From Saccharophagus degradans 2-40 (lineage in GTDB: Bacteria; Pseudomonadota; Gammaproteobacteria; Pseudomonadales; Cellvibrionaceae), in NCBI RefSeq assembly GCF_000013665.1, contig NC_007912.1, positions 3,837,501 to 3,901,500 on the forward strand: a stretch of 64,000 nucleotides of DNA. Reading direction: 5' to 3'. Below are positions 54,057 through 63,472 of this stretch, piece by piece (the stretch's first letter is position 1; every line of letters begins with the position of its first letter). The position numbers were made by a program, and so were the translations under genes. The notes beneath the pieces are model-generated. The model worked only from the letters and a program-made list of their open reading frames with translations. It was not told where the DNA came from and did no database searches.

Positions 54057-54638
54057 CTAACAGGGCAACTCAAAACAATAAGAAATTTGCGTAGCAAGCA
54101 TGCGAATGTTTTCAATATCGTCGTCGGACCAATTAACTGCCGCACCTTTACTTTCGCAGCAAATAACACCCACGGGAGCAAACTCTTTATGTAAAATAAA
54201 ATCGAGCAACGAGTGTATATCTAGCGGCTCAAAATAGCTTTCATTAAAACAGCTGGTAACAGGGTGTGCTCGCGCTCGGCTAGCCACTAAAAGCTCGCGC
54301 TCAACAATTGCATCAAAATAAACAGGAAAGTCACGGCGGTTAAGCTCTAGCCCTTCCGTAAATTCCTGCGCCTCTACATCGTAATTAATAAGGCTTATTA
54401 CTTTTTGTTTATGCTCACCAAACCGCCATAGGCTAATTAAATTTGCATTGGGAATGAGCTTTGCTGCAACCCGGCATATTAACTCCAACTGCCTCTTGCC
54501 GGTTAACCTAATTACATTACAATAATCTAAAAGCTCAACACTCAAGTCTAGCCAAAAAACATTACCAAAGCTCAAATTCGTACTATATTGATAGGTATAG
54601 TTTATTTTAAACAGATAAAAGCAAGCTTCTCTTACCAA
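54057..54638 (-). CDS. GAF-domain-like protein (start uncertain)
   Basis: The 193-aa frame opens with a TTG at 54638 and has no clear ribosome binding site. A shorter start near Leu-Ser-Val-Glu ('LSVELLDYC', about residue 32) is also possible. The body resembles a GAF domain: 'LICRVAAKLIPNANLISLWRF' (about 53-73), 'RAHPVTSCFNES' and 'VGVICCESKGAAVNWSDDDIENIRMLATQI' type end motifs. It would bind a small ligand or serve as a signalling module. It is divergent from the next gene, which also begins with a GAF domain, and may be a split partner of the same pathway. Confidence 0.7.
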   Translation of the reverse strand: MVREACFYLFKINYTYQYSTNLSFGNVFWLDLSVELLDYCNVIRLTGKRQLELICRVAAKLIPNANLISLWRFGEHKQKVISLINYDVEAQEFTEGLELNRRDFPVYFDAIVERELLVASRARAHPVTSCFNESYFEPLDIHSLLDFILHKEFAPVGVICCESKGAAVNWSDDDIENIRMLATQISYCFELPC

Positions 54639-54685
54639 AGCTCACTACATATAGCCGTGCGCTTTACAATACTAGAAATGGACAA

Positions 54686-57322
54686 ATGCTACTGGATAGA
54701 CGCCAAGATGTTGAATTGCGTGACGCAGTGTCAAGCTTGCGACAGATGTTATCCGTCGCTAAAGATGCGTCTACAGCTTACCAGGACACATTAAAAACGG
54801 CCTGTGAGCTCACTCACTCACCCTTCGGCTTTATAGCCAAAAGAGAAATAATCGACGGTTCTTTAGAACTCAAGGTTTCCCACCTTTGCCACAACGAAGT
54901 AGAAGCCACAAGCGTAAGTGAACCCCTTTTCCTACCGCTCACACCCCAAGTAAAATTAAATTTTTGCAATGGGGCACAATTAATTAGTCAGCAAGACTTG
55001 ACTAAGCTACAGGGGTTTTTCGAAGGGGTAGAACGATTTAAGCAAATGATGGCCATCCCCATTTCGGATGCTCACTCTATACACGGGGTGTTATTTCTCG
55101 CCAATGCCCAAACGGCCTATCACACATCTCTTTCCATGCGTTTATGGCCGCTTATAACCAATTGTATTTGCATTGCGCGTATTATTGATCAGCGTAAAAA
55201 CAGTACCGATCAATCCCCCCCACAAGATAGCAGTACTCCAAACGAGCTATATTACTTATTCGAAGGCGTTTGCCCCCTTAGCGTAGTTACAGTAGACCAC
55301 CAACTAAAAATAGTCCGCATGAACCCGCGCGCCGAGGCGATATTTGGCTACAACCAAAACCAAATTATCGGGTCTCATATTTCTACATTGCTACCAGAAA
55401 GATTTACCAACGAACACCATACACAAACTTTTGCCTATAACCCCCTCGCTCCACCACAGCATACTAGCAGCCCCATGATTGGCCGTAGCTATAAGGGCGT
55501 GGCTATAAATTTCGACGTAAACAAACTGCAATATGTGCTAAAGGGCAAGCGCCATCATATTCTTATTATGCGCGACACCACCGAAATAGAAATTGCGCGC
55601 GCTCAGCACGAGGATGAGGTAGAGCGTTTTCGTATTTTGGCGGACTTGGCCCCAGTAGGTATTCTGCAAGCGAATAGCGACTGGTCTGGAATCTACGCCA
55701 ACGACCGTTGGTGCGAAATAGCAGGCAGGTCGATGAGCGATATTCTAGAGCTTGGCTGGCTTTCTGCCATTCACCCCGACCACTTTCACAATGTAATCGA
55801 ACCCTTGCGCACTGCAATTAGCGAAGGTAAGGAGTTCAAACGCGAGTGCTTGTTTTTAAAGCCTAATAGTGAACAAACATGGGTAGAGCTACACGCACGT
55901 CCTCAAATTTCGACAAATGGCGATATTACTGGGTTTATAGCCACAATATTGGACAGTACTTTCCGCCACGAAGCAGAAGATAAACTGCGCGAACTCGCCG
56001 AGCACGACCCGCTCACAGGCTTGGCCAACCGAGCAATGTTTCAGCACCGGCTTGAACACGGGCTTTCGCGAACCCATCGCCACGGCTCCCTCGCCCTATT
56101 GTGCTTGGATTTAGACGGGTTTAAAAACGTAAACGATACTTTGGGGCATGATAGCGGCGACGAACTACTTATAGAGGTGGCCAAACGTCTTACCAAATGC
56201 GTGAGAGAGGAAGATACTGTTGCCCGCGTCGGCGGGGACGAATTTATGATTTTACTCGAAGGGTTAAAAGACGCCCAAATAGCCGCCGAGGTAAGCGAAA
56301 AGATTTTAAACTCACTCGAGCCGCCGTGCAGTATTAACCGTCAAGAAGTCTTTATTAGTACAAGTATTGGCATAACTTTCGCTACCAAAGGCGACAAAAA
56401 CGACTCTAAATCGCTAATGAAACAAGCCGATATGGCGCTTTACCGTGCAAAACACGAAGGCCGTAATAACTACCAATACTACTCCCCAGACCTTGAACGC
56501 GCATCGCAGGAACGACTCTACTTAGGCAACAGCCTGCACCACGCGTTACAACGCACGGAGTTCCAAGTTTTCTACCAATTTAAATCCAGCCTTTCCACCC
56601 ATAAAGTAACAGGGTTCGAAGCCGTATTACGCTGGGAGCACCCACGCCGCGGCCAATTACAACCCGATCAGTTTATTCCTATTTTAGATGAAAGCGGTTT
56701 GATCGTACCGGTAAGTCGCTGGCTAACCCATACAAGCTTTATGCAACACGCCAAATGGAAGGCGAAAGGGCTAATAGAGAAGGATGCCAAAATAGCAGTG
56801 AATGTATCTCCTCGCTTATTGCGCGACCCCTACTTTATTCGAGGCTTGGCAAACTCGATACAAGATTCAAAAATTGACCCAACTAGCGTGATCATAGAAA
56901 TAACTGAAACAGCCCTTCTCGAGCACTCAGAGCAAACTACCGATGCCCTGAACGGGCTAAAAAGAATAGGAGTGGCAATTTCCCTCGACGACTTCGGCAC
57001 CGGCTTTTCATCGCTAACCCATCTTAAGCGCTACCCTATAGATCAAATTAAAATTGATCGATCATTTGTACAAAATCTATTAAAAGATTCAGGCGACAAA
57101 GCAATAGTCAAAGCCGTAATAGTGCTCGCCAAATCGTTAAAGCTTACAGTTGTTGCAGAGGGCGTAGAAGATAAAGCCACACTCGATTATTTAGCATCGC
57201 TAAACTGCGACGAATACCAAGGGTTCTACCTAAATAAGCCACAACCTGCAGAAGAGATTGAAAATTTACTGCTTAACGGCCTACAATTAGCCCCCTCTCA
57301 AGCAGATAACTCATCAAAATAA
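54686..57322 (+). CDS. GAF-PAS-PAS-GGDEF-EAL cyclic-di-GMP protein
   Basis: An 878-aa cytoplasmic signalling protein. It has a GAF-like domain (about 25-165), a PAS domain (about 190-300, 'MNPRAEAIFGYNQNQIIGSHIS'), a second PAS with PAC tail (about 310-430), a GGDEF domain (about 435-600, intact 'RVGGDEF' near 514) and an EAL domain (about 610-865, 'FEAVLRW' for the EAL motif, 'LDDFGTGFSSL' and 'AEGVED' kept). All catalytic motifs of both domains look sound, so it may make and break c-di-GMP. The sensor part probably reacts to small ligands. It is followed by the CheB-CheR fusion. Confidence 0.88.
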   Translation: MLLDRRQDVELRDAVSSLRQMLSVAKDASTAYQDTLKTACELTHSPFGFIAKREIIDGSLELKVSHLCHNEVEATSVSEPLFLPLTPQVKLNFCNGAQLISQQDLTKLQGFFEGVERFKQMMAIPISDAHSIHGVLFLANAQTAYHTSLSMRLWPLITNCICIARIIDQRKNSTDQSPPQDSSTPNELYYLFEGVCPLSVVTVDHQLKIVRMNPRAEAIFGYNQNQIIGSHISTLLPERFTNEHHTQTFAYNPLAPPQHTSSPMIGRSYKGVAINFDVNKLQYVLKGKRHHILIMRDTTEIEIARAQHEDEVERFRILADLAPVGILQANSDWSGIYANDRWCEIAGRSMSDILELGWLSAIHPDHFHNVIEPLRTAISEGKEFKRECLFLKPNSEQTWVELHARPQISTNGDITGFIATILDSTFRHEAEDKLRELAEHDPLTGLANRAMFQHRLEHGLSRTHRHGSLALLCLDLDGFKNVNDTLGHDSGDELLIEVAKRLTKCVREEDTVARVGGDEFMILLEGLKDAQIAAEVSEKILNSLEPPCSINRQEVFISTSIGITFATKGDKNDSKSLMKQADMALYRAKHEGRNNYQYYSPDLERASQERLYLGNSLHHALQRTEFQVFYQFKSSLSTHKVTGFEAVLRWEHPRRGQLQPDQFIPILDESGLIVPVSRWLTHTSFMQHAKWKAKGLIEKDAKIAVNVSPRLLRDPYFIRGLANSIQDSKIDPTSVIIEITETALLEHSEQTTDALNGLKRIGVAISLDDFGTGFSSLTHLKRYPIDQIKIDRSFVQNLLKDSGDKAIVKAVIVLAKSLKLTVVAEGVEDKATLDYLASLNCDEYQGFYLNKPQPAEEIENLLLNGLQLAPSQADNSSK

Positions 57323-57376
57323 AAAGCTAACATGTACAGCTTTGTATGCTCCGCAAACTTTCAACTAGGTTAAAAC

Positions 57377-60300
57377 ATGGCAAACCAAAGTGACAGCAAA
57401 CTTGTGCCCAATTATTATGTAGCTATAGGCGCATCTGCAGGCGGGTTAGAAGCCCTACACGAGTTTGTCCAGGAGCTACCTAGCGACAGCGGTGCTGCTT
57501 TTATAATCATTCAGCATCTTTCACCCGACTTCAAATCGGTAATGGCAGAGCTGTTAAGCCGTCACACCAGCATGCCAATATACAACGCGGAAGATGGCGC
57601 TGTTGTAGAAGCTAACACTATCTACCTTATTCCCGCGCGCAAAAACATGATGATCGCGGAGGGCAAGCTTTTACTCGCCGACCAAATGCCAGATACCGGC
57701 ATACACTTTCCTATCGATATATTTTTCCGCTCCATAGCAGAAGATCAACACCACCACTCTATGGGTGTAATCCTTTCTGGTACAGGGAGCGATGGCAGCA
57801 GAGGGCTGCTCGCCATTAAAGAGGTAGGCGGCCTCGTTTTGGTGCAAGACCCAGCGTCGGCCAAATTCGACGGTATGCCTTTCAATGCAGTGAAAACTGG
57901 CGTGGTCGATGTGGTTGCGTCAGCATCAGAGCTGCCTGCTAAAATAGTAAACTATATAACCCATCCAATTGTGAGTGGCAGCGAAAAAGCACTTACTAGT
58001 GCAGTTAAAAGCGATACAGGCGCGCTTAAAGAGATTTATCAATTATTGCGCGAAAAAAGCAATATCGACTTTACCCAATATAAACCGGCTACCGTAGAGC
58101 GGCGTATAGAAAGACGTATAGGTATAAACGGGTTAAGCAGCCTACAAGAGTATTACAACTTTATTTTAAAGCACCCACCGGAAATGGCCATCCTATCGAA
58201 GGATATGCTTATTGGCGTAACACGGTTTTTCCGCGATGACGAACCATTCAAAATGCTGGAAACCAAAATCATTCCATCTATATTGGATGACACCCCAGTA
58301 ACAGAGCCAATTAGAGTTTGGGTTGCAGGCTGTTCAACAGGCGAAGAAGCCTATTCCATTGCGATACTCTTTGACGAGGCAATGAACGAACGCGCGGAAG
58401 CAAGATCGATAAAAATATTTGCAACAGATGTAGACCCAGATGCCATTGCGGAAGCTAGTGCAGGGGAGTTCAGTACCAACATTCTTACCGATATGAGTGA
58501 AACTCGCTTTAAAAAGTATTTCACTCATACATCTAGCCACGCCACTATTGCATCCAATATTCGGCAAATGGTGGTATTCGCTACGCACAATTTAATGAAA
58601 GACCCACCCTTCTCTAATACGCAACTCGCTATTTGTCGCAACGTGCTTATTTATTTTCAGCCACCAGCCCAAAGACGTGTTTTGTCTATGCTGCATTTTT
58701 CATTAAAGAAAAACGGCTACCTATTTTTAGGCAACTCAGAAACACTAGGCGATTTGGCCTCGCATTTTGAAACTACCCACGAGCGCAACCGCTTTTATCG
58801 CAAAATATCCAATGTTCGTAGCGTGCATAATACTATGTCCAATATTGGCTCAGTAAACGCAAAAAACCCTGCGATGCCCAGCGTAGAGCAGCTATACCGA
58901 AGCTACCAACGCAATCAACCTGCATCTAGCTTTCCTTCAATTACTGAGTCTCTTATTCAAGATTACGCACCACCGGCGATAGTACTGGATGGCGACCTAG
59001 AAATTTTACATGTATATGGTGATGTGACGGCCTACACCCGGAAACTACAACCAGGGAAATTTAGATCGAGCATTGAAGATGTAATAAGCCCCGACCTAGA
59101 AATTGCGGTATCAACGGCCCTGCATCGTGCGCGCACAGAAGAAGACAGCGTCAAATACGATAACATTCAAGTAACAACAGATAACGGTCAAACAGAAAAT
59201 ATCAATTTACGGGTACGCTGCGTCAAACAAAGTAGCGCGGCTATCCAGCTTTACTTTATTGTTATTTTTGAACCATCCCAAAGAGTTATTACATCAACAG
59301 ACACGTCGCTAACCTTTGACGCCAAAGATCAAGTACAACAACGTATTCGCGACCTAGAACTTCAGCTGCACCAAAAGCAAGAGCACCTGCAAGTTATTAT
59401 TGAAGAGCTCGAAACCACCAATGAAGAGCTGCAATCTTCCAACGAAGAATTAATGGCAGCCAACGAAGAACTGCAAAGCACTAACGAAGAGTTGCAGTCG
59501 GTAAACGAAGAGCTGTACACCGTTAACAGCGAATACCAAGAGAAAATTGAAGAAATAACGCGCATAAATACCGATTTAGACAACATTATTAAATCGACAG
59601 ATATAGGCATTATTTTCTTAGATAACGCCATGCTTATTCGCAACTACACCCCAGCTGCCACGCAAGCGGTGAACTTATTACCCTCCGATATTGGCAGGCC
59701 GTTCCATCATATTTCACACAAACTACACTACAATGGCCTATTAAAAGATGTAGCCAAGGTTATTGAGGATGGCCTGCGAATAGAGAAAAACATTCAAACA
59801 GTACACGGTAATATTATGAGTATTACACTCACTGCTTACATTGATGAATTCAATGTAAATAATGGTTGTGTAATTACGCTTACCGACAACACCGAAAAAG
59901 TAAATTTAAAAGCTCGCCTAGTAGACAGCTACAACGAGCTGCGAGGTACGATCAATACTTCGCTGGTATCATCTAGCACTAAAGTACAAGTACTCATCCT
60001 TGATGACGACCCAGATGATTGCCTGCTAGTTAAGCACCAGTTAAATGGCGACGCGCAATTAAGTGGCGATTTTCAAGCCACTGCAGTACACACCCTAGAA
60101 GAAGCACAAGCTCTATTGCAAAAAACACACTTTGACGTATGTTTAGTAGATTATTACTTGGGCAATAGAAACGGATTGGAACTAATAGAAACACTAGCAG
60201 ACCCCAAATCCAGTACTGCATTTATTGTGCTTTCTGGCGCTTTGCAAAACGCTACCCGCGAAAAAGCGCTTGAACTTGGGGTTTACGACGCGATAGACAA

Positions 60301-60409
60301 AGCGCACATGACACCCTACTTGCTAGAGCGCAGCATTCGCTACGCCATTAGGCATAAAAAAACCGAGCTGTTCTTGCTCGCGCAAACGCTAAACACACCC
60401 ACAATTTAA
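57377..60409 (+). CDS. CheB-CheR-PAS-receiver fusion protein
   Basis: A 1010-aa hybrid signalling protein. A CheB methylesterase domain (about 12-195) has 'IGASAGGLEAL', the catalytic His in 'IIQHLSPDF' and 'LSGTGSDGSRGL'. A CheR methyltransferase domain (about 215-480) has the SAM site 'VWVAGCSTGEEAYSIA'. A PAS-like part, a long coiled coil with repeats of 'TNEEL' type (about 675-715), another PAS, and a C-terminal receiver (about 875-1000) follow, with the phosphorylation Asp in 'DVCLVDYYLG'. Such fusions sense and adapt in surface or light responses, and the neighbouring diguanylate cyclase may form a pathway with it. Targets unknown. Confidence 0.88.
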   Translation: MANQSDSKLVPNYYVAIGASAGGLEALHEFVQELPSDSGAAFIIIQHLSPDFKSVMAELLSRHTSMPIYNAEDGAVVEANTIYLIPARKNMMIAEGKLLLADQMPDTGIHFPIDIFFRSIAEDQHHHSMGVILSGTGSDGSRGLLAIKEVGGLVLVQDPASAKFDGMPFNAVKTGVVDVVASASELPAKIVNYITHPIVSGSEKALTSAVKSDTGALKEIYQLLREKSNIDFTQYKPATVERRIERRIGINGLSSLQEYYNFILKHPPEMAILSKDMLIGVTRFFRDDEPFKMLETKIIPSILDDTPVTEPIRVWVAGCSTGEEAYSIAILFDEAMNERAEARSIKIFATDVDPDAIAEASAGEFSTNILTDMSETRFKKYFTHTSSHATIASNIRQMVVFATHNLMKDPPFSNTQLAICRNVLIYFQPPAQRRVLSMLHFSLKKNGYLFLGNSETLGDLASHFETTHERNRFYRKISNVRSVHNTMSNIGSVNAKNPAMPSVEQLYRSYQRNQPASSFPSITESLIQDYAPPAIVLDGDLEILHVYGDVTAYTRKLQPGKFRSSIEDVISPDLEIAVSTALHRARTEEDSVKYDNIQVTTDNGQTENINLRVRCVKQSSAAIQLYFIVIFEPSQRVITSTDTSLTFDAKDQVQQRIRDLELQLHQKQEHLQVIIEELETTNEELQSSNEELMAANEELQSTNEELQSVNEELYTVNSEYQEKIEEITRINTDLDNIIKSTDIGIIFLDNAMLIRNYTPAATQAVNLLPSDIGRPFHHISHKLHYNGLLKDVAKVIEDGLRIEKNIQTVHGNIMSITLTAYIDEFNVNNGCVITLTDNTEKVNLKARLVDSYNELRGTINTSLVSSSTKVQVLILDDDPDDCLLVKHQLNGDAQLSGDFQATAVHTLEEAQALLQKTHFDVCLVDYYLGNRNGLELIETLADPKSSTAFIVLSGALQNATREKALELGVYDAIDKAHMTPYLLERSIRYAIRHKKTELFLLAQTLNTPTI

Positions 60410-60450
60410 CACTGCAATTTTTGCAGCCAGTTAAACCGCGAGTACGGGCG

Positions 60451-61971
60451 CTACATCCAAGAACGCCCGCTCATTTCTACTTCATACAAAGTATTGTTTG
60501 CCAAGGCATGTGCATCTTGCTCGCCCATAAAAGGAATAAACGCAGCCCGCGATGCCAATACAAACTGTACGCTAGCCAATTTTTTACGCTTTAAAAAAAT
60601 AGATTGATAAACCTTTGCTTGCTGTACTTTATAACGAGGGAAAATAAAGTACTCCACCCCGATAAAACCACTGCGCACAACAAGGTAATCGTCACACTGC
60701 ATCCAGCCATAACGACGCCAGCGGCAGTAGAACAAGGGCATAAGTAAAAACACCAACGGCGTAAACACAAGCAACTCGTATTGCTTGCTTACAATGGCAA
60801 CTGCAGCGGTAGCGGCAAATAACGGCAGCACCACCATATAGAGCTTTCTAACTAAATAATATTTACTTATTGACTTGAATGCATCTTTTTGCAGAGAAAA
60901 TGTGGGGTATACATGCTTTGCCAACCCATCGAATTCCGTATCGTTAATACTTGGCACCAATATTTTCTGCATAATGCTAGCCGCCGGCTGGCCGCTACTG
61001 GCATTGAATGGTTCGAGAATAAGCACCAAACGCCCTACTATTCTATCCATCCAATTTTGCACGTAGCGCAGTGCCTGTACGCGGCTTTTTTTCACCTGAA
61101 TTTCATGTTTGTTCAGCAAGCCACTATTGCGTTGATACACATTTTTACCGGCGTATAGCTTAAAGTCATACAGCGATAAAATGGAACCGAGCACAGATAG
61201 CAAGCTCATTACAAAAAACACAAAAAAAGCAGACACTATAAAAAGCATAGTAATAACAAATACAGATTTATTACTTATCCAAGTAGCAAAGTCAAAGCCG
61301 ATGGCCTCTATCACATGAAAAAGTAACGTTTGTATCTGCTCAAAAAACGGAGCCATAAAAGCCAACAATAACCAAGCTCTATTATGAGTAATACCATGCA
61401 ATATAATATCGGCGTTACTGCGAGTAATAAGTAATGTTTTAGTAGCTGGATCAACCTTATCCGTTTCCGTATTGGCGGTTGTATCGCTCATGTCGCCTTC
61501 GCTACTGCGGCCGGCATTATATTGTTCGATAGTATCTTTTATAGTGGCCGCTTTCGCTAACGATAGCGCAGCAATACCCACCTCTTTTTGTGCAGAGCCA
61601 GCACTATCCATATTCAAAATAACTAACCCCAAGGGCCTAAAATAAAATGGCTCCTTTACGGTTATATTTTGAATTCGAGCAAACGGTAACTCCAGCCTAT
61701 CCTTTTGCAGAATACCGCTGCGAATTAAAAACTTATCGTCTTGTTGAATATAGAAAAAGTTTAAATAATAAAGGCTCGCCCCCAACACCAATACAACAAA
61801 AGCGTAAAAGGTATAAAGTGCAATAGCCCCCCACCCCAAATCAAAATGCTGTGCAGTTATAAACACACCGATAAAAGCGGGGTACAAATTGGCAATATGC
61901 TTTAAGCCTCGAAAGGCAAAAAACACAATTGCCCAGGGTGAGAGCCGCTGCCAATCATTGCTCATTTGCAA
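60451..61971 (-). CDS. Bacterial PH-domain membrane protein (YdbT-like)
   Basis: A 506-aa inner-membrane protein with three bacterial PH-like (bPH2) domains between pairs of hydrophobic segments, for example 'QDDKFLIRSGILQKDRLELPFARIQNITV' (about 76-104) and 'CDDYLVVRSGFIGVEYFIFPRYKVQQAKV' type repeat near the C-terminus. It pairs with the preceding smaller gene, whose end overlaps its start by 17 bp, so they are one operon and probably one complex. The YdbS/YdbT pair is poorly understood; envelope or stress roles have been proposed for related proteins. Confidence 0.82.
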   Translation of the reverse strand: MQMSNDWQRLSPWAIVFFAFRGLKHIANLYPAFIGVFITAQHFDLGWGAIALYTFYAFVVLVLGASLYYLNFFYIQQDDKFLIRSGILQKDRLELPFARIQNITVKEPFYFRPLGLVILNMDSAGSAQKEVGIAALSLAKAATIKDTIEQYNAGRSSEGDMSDTTANTETDKVDPATKTLLITRSNADIILHGITHNRAWLLLAFMAPFFEQIQTLLFHVIEAIGFDFATWISNKSVFVITMLFIVSAFFVFFVMSLLSVLGSILSLYDFKLYAGKNVYQRNSGLLNKHEIQVKKSRVQALRYVQNWMDRIVGRLVLILEPFNASSGQPAASIMQKILVPSINDTEFDGLAKHVYPTFSLQKDAFKSISKYYLVRKLYMVVLPLFAATAAVAIVSKQYELLVFTPLVFLLMPLFYCRWRRYGWMQCDDYLVVRSGFIGVEYFIFPRYKVQQAKVYQSIFLKRKKLASVQFVLASRAAFIPFMGEQDAHALANNTLYEVEMSGRSWM

Positions 61972-62473
61972 GCCCTCGGCTGTCTAAAATATGTCCGCGC
62001 AGAGCCTCGGCTTCTTCCACAGGTAACCCAGGTATGGCAACGGAGTGCAGTGCCCCGCCGGCGCTGTACATTTTTAAGGTGGCTAAACCAAAAGCGCGCT
62101 CAATAGCGCCGCGCGATACCTCAATATGCTGCAAACGTGTAATGGGCTGCACAACCACCTTGCGAAATACAATGCCCGAGTAAAAACTTACATCCTGCTC
62201 GCGTACTGCATAGGCTTTACATTTGGCCCCAAGCCATACCAACGCATAAAGCCCTAAGAAAACGGGTACCCCCCAAATGCCGTACTGCTTAATAGGGGTT
62301 AAATCTAAATCTGTAGCGAATAGGCTAACAACAAAGCAGGCGCCCAATATAAAACCCAACGCAATCGATAGTACGCTCACGCATGCCACCGCATAGCTTG
62401 CTGCGAGCTTTTGCGGCTTCTGCGCTTCAAATCGCGGTAAATCAGTAACGGGCAGGTTCGTATCCACGGTCAA
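61955..62473 (-). CDS. Bacterial PH-domain membrane protein (YdbS-like)
   Basis: A 172-aa inner-membrane protein with two hydrophobic segments (about 28-50 and 60-80) and one bPH2 domain (about 85-165, 'EQDVSFYSGIVFRKVVVQPITRLQHIEV' type motif). It lies upstream of and overlaps the YdbT-like gene by 17 bp, so both are one transcriptional unit. It probably forms a membrane complex with it. Confidence 0.82.
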   Translation of the reverse strand: MTVDTNLPVTDLPRFEAQKPQKLAASYAVACVSVLSIALGFILGACFVVSLFATDLDLTPIKQYGIWGVPVFLGLYALVWLGAKCKAYAVREQDVSFYSGIVFRKVVVQPITRLQHIEVSRGAIERAFGLATLKMYSAGGALHSVAIPGLPVEEAEALRGHILDSRGLANEQ

Positions 62474-62639
62474 TCTCCTATAATCTGCATGCCTATAAAT
62501 CGCCTTATGCGACCTTTGGTGCCGTAAGGTAGAATAACTACCTGTGCCCGCGCAAGGTTAAAAATGTGCCAAGTGGGCATATACAACTTTTAACGGTAGC
62601 TAACGCTACATTCAGCAGCCAGATATAGACCCAACCGCC

Positions 62640-63452
62640 ATGACAGATACCACTGCACCACTTTCCGAAAATTACCTCTACCGCTTTGGCGGCATAGCGC
62701 GCCTATACGGCCGCGATGGCCTAGAAGCGCTGCACCGCGCGCACTTTGTGGTAGTGGGGTTAGGGGGCGTTGGCACGTGGGTAGCAGAAGCCCTAGCGCG
62801 CACGGGTGTAGGTGAGCTTACCCTTATAGAATTGGATGAAATTTGTGTAACCAACACCAACCGCCAAATACACGCGTTGGCCAGTAATGTTGGCCGCAGT
62901 AAAAACACCGCTCTTGCAGAGCGCTTACTCGATATAAACCCAGAACTAAAAATTCACTCTGTACACGACTTTCTTACCCAGAAAAACTTGCCCGACCTTA
63001 TTGGTAAGCAACACCACGTGGTAATAGACGCTGTAGACTCATCCTCAGTAAAAGCGGCACTAGTGGCTTACTGTAGTCGCAATAAAATTCGCTTAATTAT
63101 GTCTGGCTCGTCGGGAGGGAAACGCGACCCATTAAAAATAACCATCTCAGATTTGGGCCAAACTATTTGCGACCCCATGTTGGCAAAGGTACGCAATATT
63201 CTCTACCGCCACTACAAGTTCACTAAAAGCAGTAATCGCCAGTTTAGGGTAGATGCCGTTTATTCGACCGAACAAATGGTATACCCCAAACCAGACGGCA
63301 GTGTTTGCCAAGAAAAAAAGGGGCTGCAAGATGGGGTTAAACTCGATTGCGCTGGCGGCTTTGGCTCGGCCACCATGCTTACCGGTAGTTTCGGTTTTGC
63401 CGCGGCCAACAAAGCCATAGAGCGCTATTTAGCAAGCGCGCTAACCAAATAA
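62640..63452 (+). CDS. tcdA: tRNA threonylcarbamoyladenosine dehydratase
   Basis: A 270-aa cytoplasmic ThiF/E1-like enzyme (also called CsdL) that cyclises the t6A base of tRNA, making ct6A. The nucleotide-binding motif 'VVGLGGVGTWVAEALARTG' is at about 37-55, 'DEICVTNTNRQIHAL' (about 65-79) binds ATP and tRNA, and 'DAVDSSSVKAALVAYC' is at about 116-131. Length and architecture are normal. It is unlinked to the neighbouring genes. Confidence 0.92.
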   Translation: MTDTTAPLSENYLYRFGGIARLYGRDGLEALHRAHFVVVGLGGVGTWVAEALARTGVGELTLIELDEICVTNTNRQIHALASNVGRSKNTALAERLLDINPELKIHSVHDFLTQKNLPDLIGKQHHVVIDAVDSSSVKAALVAYCSRNKIRLIMSGSSGGKRDPLKITISDLGQTICDPMLAKVRNILYRHYKFTKSSNRQFRVDAVYSTEQMVYPKPDGSVCQEKKGLQDGVKLDCAGGFGSATMLTGSFGFAAANKAIERYLASALTK

Positions 63453-63472
63453 AAGAACACAGGCACAGAGCC

